Shown here one piece after another: positions 17,887-25,620 of a stretch of DNA of 64,000 nucleotides. The DNA is from Pseudomonas sp. ATCC PTA-122608 (lineage in GTDB: Bacteria; Pseudomonadota; Gammaproteobacteria; Pseudomonadales; Pseudomonadaceae): assembly GCF_001952855.1 (NCBI RefSeq), contig NZ_LPNO01000008.1, positions 62,001-126,000 on the forward strand, read 5' to 3'. The notes under the pieces were generated by a model. The model did no database searches and was not told where the DNA came from. It saw nothing but the letters and a program-made list of their open reading frames with translations. The stretch's first letter is position 1. Every line of letters begins with the position of its first letter. The translations under genes were made by a program, and so were the position numbers.

Positions 17887-19348
17887 AGATACCTCCAGAA
17901 GCATGCCGCACCTTACGGCCCAACGTTTCGTAGTCGATCTCCAGCTGTCGGTCCAAATGCACGGACACTTGGGCACCAGGCTGCACATAGATCGCAGCGA
18001 AGGCTTGGCCATAGAGTTTGTTAACCCAGTCGCCGATGTCTTTCACGCCGCCTGAGAGGATGGTATTCATCGCGTCGGTGCCGGTTGCTCCATTCCCTAC
18101 AGGCGTGCCGGAGGCACTGAATAGCGTGTTTGAACTTTGTTGATCTGATTCCAGCAGTTTGGCTACGCCGGCGCCGGCTGCGGTGATCAAGCTCTTGGTG
18201 CCCAGGTACTGTTCAGCGTTGGAGCGCCGCTCACCCGAAATACAGGGGATGCCATAAGGGTCGCTGAGCCAACCAATTCCGCCCTGGATCTTGTCCGTGC
18301 TCGATCCACTGGCTTGGCCTGTGCTTTGACGGTGGGTGAGCTTCTGTGGGGTGGGTACCGTGCGGATACGACCATCATTGAACACGAAGGTCATGCTGAT
18401 GATTTGCCCCCGCACGCAGGAAAGCGTCCAGTCACCTGCAGCAGTGCCGCTAATGACCGCACCTGCAACGTCCGGTAGATCAATGCCATTGGCGGTTAGG
18501 TTGTCCGGGCCAATGAGTACTTTGAAGGGGTAGGGGTCGTTAACAACGCCATCAACCGGTACCCGTCCTATCAGTGCTGTCATGGCAATGGAGCCTGAGA
18601 GCGTGCTGTTCTCCGGCAAGGTGTAGAAGGGCTTGGCCGAATCTTTCTCCTCGGAGGTTTTGATATTGCGTCCTACAGCCCCGGTGGCGGCTTTCAATTC
18701 TCGCTGACCACGATTGATTTCATTGCTGAAGGCATCAGGAAAGCTGAAGCCGGTAGACGGTTTGTTGGATCCGCTGGGTATCGGTTTGCCCTGTGAATCC
18801 ACTGTCGTGGCGTCCTGAGGGGCGATCCAGATCAGATCATCCTCACCTTTGGAGAACTGGTCGCCATCCCCAGGCTGCAATCCCAGACCTATGGGAAGGT
18901 CTGCGCTTCGGTTAATCAAAAACTCAGTGGAAAGGCGTTGCTTGAGTTCCTCCAGTAGGTTCTGTGTTTCCTGTTCGTTTAGCCGGCGCTGATCCTTGGA
19001 CGGCGCCTTCTGCAACTCAGTGCTCAAGGCTTGCTGTATACGCTGATCAATCTCACTGTCCCTTTGGCGTAAGCGTGTGTTTTCTTCTTGTTGTCCTTTG
19101 TTGTCGGAGAGCAAGGCTTTTAGTTCGCTGCGCATCGCCTTGGTCTGGGCTACCAAGGTGGCCACCGTGTCGTTTGGTGTATCGCCTTCAATGCCGAGCT
19201 GCTTCATTTCCTCCTCGGTCAGCCTTGGTTCGTTTGCCTTAGAGGACGATGCTGGCGGCGGCTTGTTGGAGCAGGCTTTGAAAGCCCCAAATACGACCAG
19301 CAGTATCAAAGGCAGGATTAACCACTTGAGCAAGCCATTACTGTGCAT
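17867..19348 (-). CDS. ICE transfer protein, VirB10/TraB-like (TIGR03752, PFL_4705 family)
   Basis: One N-terminal membrane anchor (LKWLILPLILLVVFGAFKAC), a predicted coiled coil (about residues 60-140), a Gly/Ser/Pro-rich linker and a C-terminal beta-rich domain. This is the layout of VirB10/TraB proteins that span the periplasm and link inner and outer membrane parts of the secretion channel. The C-terminal domain contains IPCISGERRSNAEQYLGTKS and PGAQVSVHLDRQLEIDYETL. The ATG at 19348 has GGAGG 5 bp upstream, better than the GTG two codons before it. Confidence 0.88.
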   Translation of the reverse strand: MHSNGLLKWLILPLILLVVFGAFKACSNKPPPASSSKANEPRLTEEEMKQLGIEGDTPNDTVATLVAQTKAMRSELKALLSDNKGQQEENTRLRQRDSEIDQRIQQALSTELQKAPSKDQRRLNEQETQNLLEELKQRLSTEFLINRSADLPIGLGLQPGDGDQFSKGEDDLIWIAPQDATTVDSQGKPIPSGSNKPSTGFSFPDAFSNEINRGQRELKAATGAVGRNIKTSEEKDSAKPFYTLPENSTLSGSIAMTALIGRVPVDGVVNDPYPFKVLIGPDNLTANGIDLPDVAGAVISGTAAGDWTLSCVRGQIISMTFVFNDGRIRTVPTPQKLTHRQSTGQASGSSTDKIQGGIGWLSDPYGIPCISGERRSNAEQYLGTKSLITAAGAGVAKLLESDQQSSNTLFSASGTPVGNGATGTDAMNTILSGGVKDIGDWVNKLYGQAFAAIYVQPGAQVSVHLDRQLEIDYETLGRKVRHASGGIYVSELD

Positions 19349-20225
19349 GAGCACCTCCCTGAGATGGCTTGATGTTGATACTGGCGTCGACCTGGCTAAC
19401 CCTTGGTGGCAATGCTTCAGCTAAGCCTTTACCCCGGGTGACCAAGTACGCCACGGTGGTATCGGTGGGAAGGCCGGCAGCCCCGAGGGTTTGGTGCTGA
19501 AACGCCGCGCTGATGAAATCGCCCTGTAACTCGCGAGGATCCAGATTTAAGGGGTGAGTTGAGGTGTTGCTCAGCTGAATGGCGCTGACGAAGTAGTTCT
19601 CCAGTTGCCAGGCGCCAAGGAGAGAGGCGTTCACCGGCTGAGTCGGCATCAGGTTGATCAGATCCAGGCCGCGGCGTTGCTTGACCTGAATGACACCCTG
19701 GAGCGGCTCTACAGTGCGTAAGGGGGCGTAAAGGCTCTGTGCGGCGTAGCGGGTGAGCACAACCGGCAGCGGCGTTTCATGGCGCTCTGGCTTCGCCTGT
19801 GCAGTACCGGAGGAGGACGATTCGGCGCCGATTTTCGACTGCTCGTGAACAGATCCGTAGCTTTTCGGGGATCGGGTACCTTTGACGATTTTTACGGGCT
19901 CAAGTAACCGCTGATCAATACCCTCTGTAGCAGCGACATCCACCAGGATGATTTCGCCTGTGCGCACATCCTGCAGCTGTAGTCGCGTGGGGGCGATGGG
20001 CGCGCTGGCCCTCAGGTACAACGCGCCGCCAGTGCTTTGAATCCGCAGGGTGTCAGTAAGTGTTCGGGGTACGCCGACTCTGACGTTCTGATCGATGAAG
20101 ATGACGCGCTCTTGGCCAACATGCAGAGGCACAGGCAAGGGCAGTCGTTCCCAGGTCATGATCTCGACAGCCTGTGCGGTTGTGAATACCAATCCGAGTG
20201 GCAGGGCATAACGCAATCGGCGCAT
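19338..20225 (-). CDS. ICE transfer protein, VirB9/TraK-like (TIGR03749, PFL_4704 family)
   Basis: 295-residue secreted component. A short signal peptide (MRRLRYALPLGLVFTTAQA) is followed by MTWERLPLPVPLHVGQERVI and a beta-rich body, as in TraK/VirB9-type secretin-like subunits. The start at 20225 overlaps the stop of the preceding gene; the long upstream frame is out-of-frame read-through of that gene. The C-terminus (RVSQVDASINIKPSQGGAHA) overlaps the VirB10-like start by 11 bp. Confidence 0.88.
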   Translation of the reverse strand: MRRLRYALPLGLVFTTAQAVEIMTWERLPLPVPLHVGQERVIFIDQNVRVGVPRTLTDTLRIQSTGGALYLRASAPIAPTRLQLQDVRTGEIILVDVAATEGIDQRLLEPVKIVKGTRSPKSYGSVHEQSKIGAESSSSGTAQAKPERHETPLPVVLTRYAAQSLYAPLRTVEPLQGVIQVKQRRGLDLINLMPTQPVNASLLGAWQLENYFVSAIQLSNTSTHPLNLDPRELQGDFISAAFQHQTLGAAGLPTDTTVAYLVTRGKGLAEALPPRVSQVDASINIKPSQGGAHAQ

Positions 20226-20896
20226 TACTGGCCTCCTTGCTTGTGTGGGGAGCGGCTGGCGGGCGGGACGGGAGGTACGATGCGCTGCGGGGACGAGTCG
20301 TAACAGTCCAGGGCCAGGCCAAAAGGGTTGTTCTCTGGGTCGACGTCCAGACGCACCACCTTCAAGGGGTAGCGGACAAAGGCTTGCTTGACGCGCTCCG
20401 AGCCGTAGAACTCTTCTGTGGCCAGGTCCAACTGAACCAGCCATCGGTCTCGGCTTTGTACCCTGACGCGAAGCTCTGGGTCGTCTCCGTAGCCCCGTTC
20501 CGGGAGCTCGAAAACGCTGCGAGTACGGTTGCGCAGTTCGCTCGCCGTTTGACGCTTCTGAAAGTCGCTTTCAAGTTCGGCCTGGCAGTTCGGTGTCAGG
20601 TAGGCGCTGAGCTTATGGATGGCGCGTGGGTAGTCTTTTTCCCCGTCAATGGGCCAGCGGTTGAGCTGCTGGAAGATGTAAAAGCCGAAGGTGTAGACCG
20701 ACTCGGGCGGCACCTCCCACCACTTACGCGTGCTGCCTGAGCGTAGGTCTGGCGGATTGTGAATAGTCAGGTCCTTCGGAGAGTCCCACCATCCAAAGCC
20801 CATCAACAGGACTACCCCGAGAAGCATCCCGCAGCCAACGCGCAGCGTTTTCACGTGAGCTTCAAGTCGAGCCACCTCGTTCTTGAAGCGGCTCAT
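20225..20896 (-). CDS. ICE transfer protein, VirB8/TraE-like (TIGR03746, PFL_4703 family)
   Basis: Bitopic inner-membrane protein of 223 residues. A cytoplasmic N-terminus (MSRFKNEVARLEAHVKTLRV) is followed by one membrane segment (CGMLLGVVLLMGFGWW) and a periplasmic domain with SVYTFGFYIFQQLNRWP. This is the VirB8/TraE plan. The start overlaps the preceding TIGR03750 stop by 4 bp. Confidence 0.87.
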   Translation of the reverse strand: MSRFKNEVARLEAHVKTLRVGCGMLLGVVLLMGFGWWDSPKDLTIHNPPDLRSGSTRKWWEVPPESVYTFGFYIFQQLNRWPIDGEKDYPRAIHKLSAYLTPNCQAELESDFQKRQTASELRNRTRSVFELPERGYGDDPELRVRVQSRDRWLVQLDLATEEFYGSERVKQAFVRYPLKVVRLDVDPENNPFGLALDCYDSSPQRIVPPVPPASRSPHKQGGQ

Positions 20897-21297
20897 GAAT
20901 GACGGCTCCGGCGCGTGCTCCAAAGGCCTGAGCGCACCACGATATCCGCACCCCCTGTCCAAGCAGTGAGTAACTGGAAACGCTTGGCAATGGACCACTG
21001 TAGGTGCCTATACAGCCACGTCTCGGGTTTGCCGCGCTTGTGACGGCGCAGCAGTTTTCCACCGATAAACAGACCCAGGGCGATGCATAGCATCATCATC
21101 GTGGGACCCAAGGCGATGCTCTCGAAGAGCACCGCCGCTGCAATGCCGATCGCAATGCCCAGCACTGCGGAAGCGGCGACAGTGATCCACATTTCATCGG
21201 CGGTAAGTCCCAGGACGATAACGGGCTGGCGGTTGAGCCGCGTGGGTAGGAAGCGCAAGGTGCCGTCAGGCAGTTGCTGATCTGAATCTCTTTTCAT
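20893..21297 (-). CDS. ICE transfer membrane protein, TraL/VirB3-like (TIGR03750 family)
   Basis: 134-residue inner-membrane protein. After a polar start (PDGTLRFLPTRLNRQPVIVL) come two adjacent hydrophobic stretches (about residues 36-80), then a basic tail (KLLRRHKRGKPETWLYRHLQ). This is the TIGR03750 pattern, comparable to TraL/VirB3. It overlaps the next gene by 4 bp (ATGA). Confidence 0.87.
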   Translation of the reverse strand: MKRDSDQQLPDGTLRFLPTRLNRQPVIVLGLTADEMWITVAASAVLGIAIGIAAAVLFESIALGPTMMMLCIALGLFIGGKLLRRHKRGKPETWLYRHLQWSIAKRFQLLTAWTGGADIVVRSGLWSTRRSRHS

Positions 21298-21309
21298 TTA
21301 GCGCCCACC

Positions 21310-21672
21310 TCACAGCACGCCTGTGCCTTTGGTCAGCAGCCAGATGATGATTACCAGGAGCAGGGCACCTACGCCGCATGTAAGTCCGAATTGACCCCAG
21401 GTTTTCTTGCCGCTTTGCACTTCGGAGTAGGAACCATAGGCGTGGTACGCCACACCGCAGAAGGCTGCGGCGGCAATGGCGAGGGCGATAAGCCCTACGA
21501 TGTCGAAACCATGGTTCTGCAGCGTTTGGATGATGCCGTTACCTTCACCTCGACTGGGCGCCTCCATTTGAGGCAGGGCTGCATGAGTGCCGGCAGACAG
21601 AACGGCGGAGCAGATCATGAGGTAGGGCGAAAAGCGGCGGGCGAGGTTCTTGAAGAGCGGACGAATATGCAT
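21310..21672 (-). CDS. ICE pilin-like protein (TIGR03745 family)
   Basis: 120 residues with a signal-like N-terminus (YLMICSAVLSAGTHAALPQM) and two membrane segments (FDIVGLIALAIAAAAFCGVAYH and GLTCGVGALLLVIIIWLLT). This matches TIGR03745, whose two-helix form resembles VirB2-type pilins. It lies between TIGR03758 and TIGR03750, its standard place. Confidence 0.86.
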   Translation of the reverse strand: MHIRPLFKNLARRFSPYLMICSAVLSAGTHAALPQMEAPSRGEGNGIIQTLQNHGFDIVGLIALAIAAAAFCGVAYHAYGSYSEVQSGKKTWGQFGLTCGVGALLLVIIIWLLTKGTGVL

Positions 21673-21712
21673 GGTGTGCCTCCAATGGCGATGTATGAAC
21701 GTTGGTGCGGCA

Positions 21713-21952
21713 TCAGTGCAGCAACAGGAATGTGAGCAGGATGTAGATGAGAGTTACCTTCAGGGTCAGGCCCACGAACTTCGCCTGCGAAATCTGGCCG
21801 GTGGCCCAGCCGCGATAGCCGCTACCGAGCGCCCAGGCAGCGAAGACCAAAGCACTGGCCAAGACCAAACCGATGAAAAGGGTGGTGCTTTGTTGTGGTG
21901 TAAACCCGCCCAAAGCCCGGAACGCGGCGAGCTGTTGTTGGCTCATGCTCAT
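21713..21952 (-). CDS. ICE small membrane protein (TIGR03758 family)
   Basis: 79 residues with two hydrophobic segments (TTLFIGLVLASALVFAAWAL and FVGLTLKVTLIYILLTFLLL) separated by GSGYRGWATGQIS. Family TIGR03758 has this size and position. Its start overlaps the RAQPRD gene end by 4 bp. Confidence 0.86.
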   Translation of the reverse strand: MSMSQQQLAAFRALGGFTPQQSTTLFIGLVLASALVFAAWALGSGYRGWATGQISQAKFVGLTLKVTLIYILLTFLLLH

Positions 21953-22284
21953 GGTTGTGAAGCGCTCGACCGGGTGTAGTGACCGGTCAACTCAGGTGGG
22001 TTACGAGGTTGAGCGCGAGAGGGCGTGAGGTACCCTTTGATGCCTTGACGCATCAGATCGATGTCAGCCGACAGGCGAGGGTAGTCGAAGCTATAGCGGG
22101 CACTTGGATCGATCACAGACGCGTCACGCGATGCTGCCAGGCGGCTCAGTGAATCAAGCTGACGAAGGATCAGGGAGAGCTGTTGATGCTCGTCGCTGGC
22201 CGCATAAGCACCGGCAGATGACGCGATGCAGCACGTCATGAGAGCTGAAAGTCTGAGATAGGAGGGGAGGAGCATTGGCGGCAT
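21949..22284 (-). CDS. RAQPRD family ICE protein (TIGR01690)
   Basis: 111-residue exported protein with an N-terminal signal (LSALMTCCIASSAGAYA) and a mature helical region (QQLSLILRQLDSLSRLAASR). The family name motif survives only in part as PSARYSFDYPRLSADIDLMR. It is the first gene of the secretion cluster running down to 14651. No clear Shine-Dalgarno precedes the ATG at 22284; a strong hairpin abuts it instead, so initiation may be regulated or the start may be the ATG three codons in. Confidence 0.85.
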   Translation of the reverse strand: MPPMLLPSYLRLSALMTCCIASSAGAYAASDEHQQLSLILRQLDSLSRLAASRDASVIDPSARYSFDYPRLSADIDLMRQGIKGYLTPSRAQPRNPPELTGHYTRSSASQP

Positions 22285-22320
22285 CCATGCGCAGAAGAGT
22301 TTTCTGAGTGTCTCGCATGG
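22285..22320 (-). promoter_or_regulatory. Leader hairpin at the RAQPRD start codon
   Basis: A compound hairpin directly before the start: outer stem CCATGCG (22285-22291) with CGCATGG (22314-22320), inner stem CAGAA (22292-22296) with TTCTG (22302-22306), plus a 7-base bulge. In the transcript it would cover the ribosome-binding region of the first secretion gene. A role in translational control is inferred. Confidence 0.45.
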
Positions 22321-22632
22321 AGATTCCCTTGCCAGTAAGAAAACTGGATTGGATGAGGACCCTTTTTCGTGCGTCGCTAGCTTTTTTGCTATCGAATCAT
22401 CCCCGATCCTGGACAGCAGTAGGTGATCGCAAACAACACAAGTTAGTGTTTAATGCGACAATAATCTGGGAGCGGACATTGTCAGATGGTTCGTATAGGT
22501 GGGCATAAGTAGGTCAAGCTGCTGACCATAGCATTCGCGAGCATGGGTACGGAGTGATTGGTATAAGGCCGGAGTTAATTAAATATGTAGTCTAGTGTCG
22601 CTCATTTTAGAATTGAATATTCTGAAGAAATG
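22321..22632. other. Gap between secretion cluster and retron
   Basis: 312 bp without a convincing gene. The part nearest the retron (about 22400-22630) is AT-rich like the retron itself; the part nearest RAQPRD should hold the secretion-operon promoter on the minus strand. I cannot assign a promoter or a terminator with confidence. Confidence 0.4.
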
Positions 22633-23781
22633 CTAGCGCTTAGGCCAATTAACCTGATCAAGTTTTGATCTCATTTTTGCCGCCCATAGCGGCTCGACAT
22701 GTGCAGCGAAAGATAATTTTCCGTAAAGGAAGTTTCTCAGTCCTGCTGTAGAGTCAAAGCCTCTGTTAAGCATATGTTTGGCAATACCCACATCGGGGCG
22801 AGTAATAAAGTGAATGTGGGTTTTGATCTCTGACTTAAATTCTTTAGTGAGTCTGGGGGTGCGGCCGTCAACTAGAAGGCCGAGCACAATTTTTCTTGCG
22901 CCGGGAGGGGAGACTTTTGTTTTGGTGAGGTTTGGCCAATATCCATGAGCTTTGATCAACTCATATAAGTCTTTAACGAGACTATGCGCTCCTTGCCTGT
23001 CAAACTTTGATTTGCTGGAAAAAATCAGGTCGTCCGCATAACGCGTATAGGTAATGTTCATTGTCCTTGAAAATTCCCTAATACTGGCATCAAGTCCGCG
23101 CGATACGATATTTGCTAGTAGTGGACTGGTTGCGGCTCCTTGTGGGACGTGCCCTATAAATCTACTTTTTCTATAGGGAAACTTTTTAAGAAGCTTCTTT
23201 TCCTTTGGCATGCTGGGATTGCCAAAATGCCTGATCCTCGTGCAAAGACGTGCGAGCTCAAGTGATAATAAGCGATTGTAACCAAGTTCACGAAATACTC
23301 GATAAATTTTTGGTTCAAGAATTGACTCAAAAAAATTAGACATGTCTAGTTTTATTAGCCAGTTACATTCGCAGTGCTGAATAGCTGCATCCTGAATTGA
23401 GGTGTTCTCGCGGTATGCATAAGACGCAATGTCTATCGGTATGTGCTTAAGGATTCTCTCGTTGATCCAACGCTGAACACGGAGCAATTTAGGATGTGGG
23501 GCGCATATAAAACGGAATCGATCCTTAGCGAATCCTGCGCTACGTTTACGAAGTTTAAAAACTTTATATGGGGCAAAGTCGTCACGGGTAATTACTGCGC
23601 GCAGGAAACTGTGGGGCACTCCTGTAAGCGCCGCCAAATGTCCTAGAGTGAAAATGATAGGTACATCTTTATTGCGAGATCTGATGACGCTGGCGGTTTT
23701 GAGCGCCGCGTTCAGAACCGCTGCTGATACGTGGTGCTGCTCGCCTGTTTCGACATAGTGCTGCGGGCTCCAGTTGGTCAT
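22633..23781 (-). CDS. Retron reverse transcriptase
   Basis: 382-residue reverse transcriptase of retron type. In order: an N-terminal region with TLGHLAALTGV, FICAPHPKLLRVQRWINERI (RT1-2 region), LIKLDMSNFFESI (first catalytic Asp), GHVPQGAATSPLLANIVSR (RT4), the catalytic box YTRYADDLIFSS (YADD) and NLTKTKVSP. The retron hallmarks appear as variants: DAAIQH where NAxxH is usual, and IVLGLLVD where VTG is usual. There is no maturase or endonuclease domain, so it is not a group II intron protein. The partner gene ends 159 bp upstream and the candidate ncRNA overlaps the first eight codons. The region is AT-rich against the ICE backbone. Confidence 0.9.
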   Translation of the reverse strand: MTNWSPQHYVETGEQHHVSAAVLNAALKTASVIRSRNKDVPIIFTLGHLAALTGVPHSFLRAVITRDDFAPYKVFKLRKRSAGFAKDRFRFICAPHPKLLRVQRWINERILKHIPIDIASYAYRENTSIQDAAIQHCECNWLIKLDMSNFFESILEPKIYRVFRELGYNRLLSLELARLCTRIRHFGNPSMPKEKKLLKKFPYRKSRFIGHVPQGAATSPLLANIVSRGLDASIREFSRTMNITYTRYADDLIFSSKSKFDRQGAHSLVKDLYELIKAHGYWPNLTKTKVSPPGARKIVLGLLVDGRTPRLTKEFKSEIKTHIHFITRPDVGIAKHMLNRGFDSTAGLRNFLYGKLSFAAHVEPLWAAKMRSKLDQVNWPKR

Positions 23782-23959
23782 CTACCTTTGATTCCTCTCA
23801 GGCGGAAGCGCGACTCAAGCAGCAAGGCTCCGTAGCGCCAAGTGAAGAGTCGTGGATCCTCCTGTAAGCGTTGGATCGTCCTTCGGTACACAAAACATGT
23901 GCCCTAATAGCTCCCAGCAGGGGGAGATTGCTAGATTCCTTTAAACTGGAGCCCGCAGC
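23760..23959 (-). ncRNA. Candidate retron msr-msd RNA
   Basis: A perfect 16-bp inverted repeat brackets the region: a1 GCTGCGGGCTCCAGTT (minus strand, 23959-23944) and a2 AACTGGAGCCCGCAGC (23775-23760). Between them, 5' to 3' on the minus strand: a TAGC (23933-23930) like the branch-point context of known retrons; a hairpin GGGAG/CTCCC stem (23926-23911); a TGTG/CACA hairpin (23901-23889); a GATCC/GGATC hairpin (23877-23855); and a larger CGACTC/GAGTCG hairpin (23852-23811) with an inner GGC/GCC stem, the probable msd core. a1 lies in the last codons of the partner gene and a2 in codons 3-8 of the reverse transcriptase. Exact msr, msd and branch G need experiment. Confidence 0.75.
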
Positions 23960-25161
23960 TGCCTCGGATAATACATGTCCTGATCAGACTTGCCTACTGC
24001 TGCCGATCCATCATCCATAAGTTTTCTCAATTTTCGCTTCCCAGCGTTAGTCACTTTTTTTCGCGGTGAAAGAAGGCCAAGTTCTTGAGCTTGCCGACTG
24101 GCTCCGACAATTTGTTCCAAAGATAGGTCTGTTAGGCTGGCCAAGTCACTAATTTGGGTATATCCAAAGCCGGCAGCAACTGCTAAAACTATCGCTAGCC
24201 TAGAGTTGTTGTCCATGCGCTGGTAGTCCGTCGATGAAAGTATTTCATCGCATCCTAAAAGCTTAAATATTTCTGCTTCAGTAATATCTTGCGAGGTGTT
24301 CACGGTAATTGCGTCGGAGGTGAGACGCTCTGGGAAGAGAGGCATCCATGGCTGCTTTATACTTTTACGACGCTCAATAAATATTGCAGGCATGTTGTTA
24401 GGGGCTTTGTCGTCAAACGCTATCAGTGTTCCCGAATTTTTATAACCTAACGGGTTTTTTGAAAATGCGCCGTGCTCTTTGCAAAGCTTTTCAATTTCGA
24501 CTAGGTCATTACCAATGAATGAGTTTTTTATTGTTGGGCAGATGATTTTCTTGATGACAATCGGATTGGTTGAGTGCTTGGATATTATGGCTTCTGCACC
24601 CTCAGTTATCGCATAGCATAGGACGTAAAACTTAATCAGTCCGTAAGAGTTCCAGCTTTTAATAGTCTGTGGGCGCCAGAGTGAATCTAACAGTTTACAA
24701 ATTCTATCTCCGCTTCCAACTAAGTCTGTCACGATGACAAAGTTTCGTACCTTCTCATCTCTTAGCTTAGTGGCTGAGGGCTGTAGGAATAGTCGTTTTC
24801 TATTGCGGCTACAAATTTGATCTAACTTTGTGGCAATTTTTCCTTCGCTTCCGATGGTTTGTGTGGAGTACTTTAGAGATTGAACTGCTTGTGCTGCAGA
24901 GCCCTCTATGCGACGCGGTCGGCGCGAGGATTGTTTATACATTGGGGGTGGTAGTTTTGATTTTGTTTTCTGTAGCTCTCGTTCAATATAAATAGCTGTT
25001 GGGTTTTTAAAATTGCTAATATCCAAAGAGTGCTTAAGCCAGCTCGTAAGTTCTTTATCGGTCACGACTCGGAGTTTTCTAAGCAGCTTTTTTGCAAGGC
25101 TTTGATTTTTGGCGGAACGAAATTGTTCTAGCCATGCTTTACAAACATTATTTATTCGCAT
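23941..25161 (-). CDS. Retron accessory protein, phosphoribosyltransferase-like with C-terminal helical/winged-helix region
   Basis: 406 residues. A central Rossmann-like segment reads NFVIVTDLVGSGDRICKLLD (about residues 137-156), which is the PRPP-binding signature of type I phosphoribosyltransferases. An N-terminal helical part and a C-terminal segment with YTQISDLASLTDLSLEQIVG and AGKRKLRKLMDD (about 325-390) look like a DNA-binding helix-turn-helix or winged helix. From memory, published retron surveys place phosphoribosyltransferase-like partners in type III. It precedes the ncRNA and reverse transcriptase on the same strand and is probably the toxic effector held in check by the RT-msDNA complex; that is inference from other retrons. 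Confidence 0.8.
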   Translation of the reverse strand: MRINNVCKAWLEQFRSAKNQSLAKKLLRKLRVVTDKELTSWLKHSLDISNFKNPTAIYIERELQKTKSKLPPPMYKQSSRRPRRIEGSAAQAVQSLKYSTQTIGSEGKIATKLDQICSRNRKRLFLQPSATKLRDEKVRNFVIVTDLVGSGDRICKLLDSLWRPQTIKSWNSYGLIKFYVLCYAITEGAEAIISKHSTNPIVIKKIICPTIKNSFIGNDLVEIEKLCKEHGAFSKNPLGYKNSGTLIAFDDKAPNNMPAIFIERRKSIKQPWMPLFPERLTSDAITVNTSQDITEAEIFKLLGCDEILSSTDYQRMDNNSRLAIVLAVAAGFGYTQISDLASLTDLSLEQIVGASRQAQELGLLSPRKKVTNAGKRKLRKLMDDGSAAVGKSDQDMYYPRQLRAPV

Positions 25162-25620
25162 CGTTTCGTCTGTATTCCTATTCCTGACTTGAATTAAATA
25201 TTGCAGCTTTGTTTTGGGGTGTTAAGAAAAAAAACTAGTTCGAATGTTTCTCAGGTTCATCTGCTCTTCTATCACACAGTAAACTAATGTGCCGGTTTTA
25301 CTACAGGCGCTGCTCGGATAGGCTGAGCATCAAGAAGTAAGTAATGTATCGATTCTGTGCGTTAGGCATTAGTAACATGGTTGTCCATTGAGTCGCTCCC
25401 AATAATCCTTGCGCGGCAGAATATTTTCTTCTGGCCGTAAGCTGGCGTTAGTAGACGATCGCTTAGACCATAGTAGTCCGTCAATGACCGTAGGTAGCCT
25501 GCTTTTCAAAATTCACGCGACGGTGTCGTTTCGTGGAGAGTACCGTTTGCGGCAATGTACGGAATGAATGCATGATTGGTGCTCGCGTAATCCAGCCGCC
25601 AGCGTCAGAAAGGAGATCGT
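25162..25620. other. Divergent intergenic region, retron and HEPN genes
   Basis: 459 bp between the retron operon (minus) and the HEPN-like gene (plus), so both promoters should lie here. AT-rich stretches near 25190-25240 could serve the retron. A good ribosome-binding site (AAAGGAG) ends about 5 bp before the ATG at 25621. No repeat, tRNA or further gene seen. Confidence 0.45.

Noticed and set aside
22633..23781. Reverse transcriptase as a group II intron maturase
   Set aside because: No maturase or endonuclease domain, no intron ends, and the flanking a1/a2 repeat with a partner gene fits a retron.
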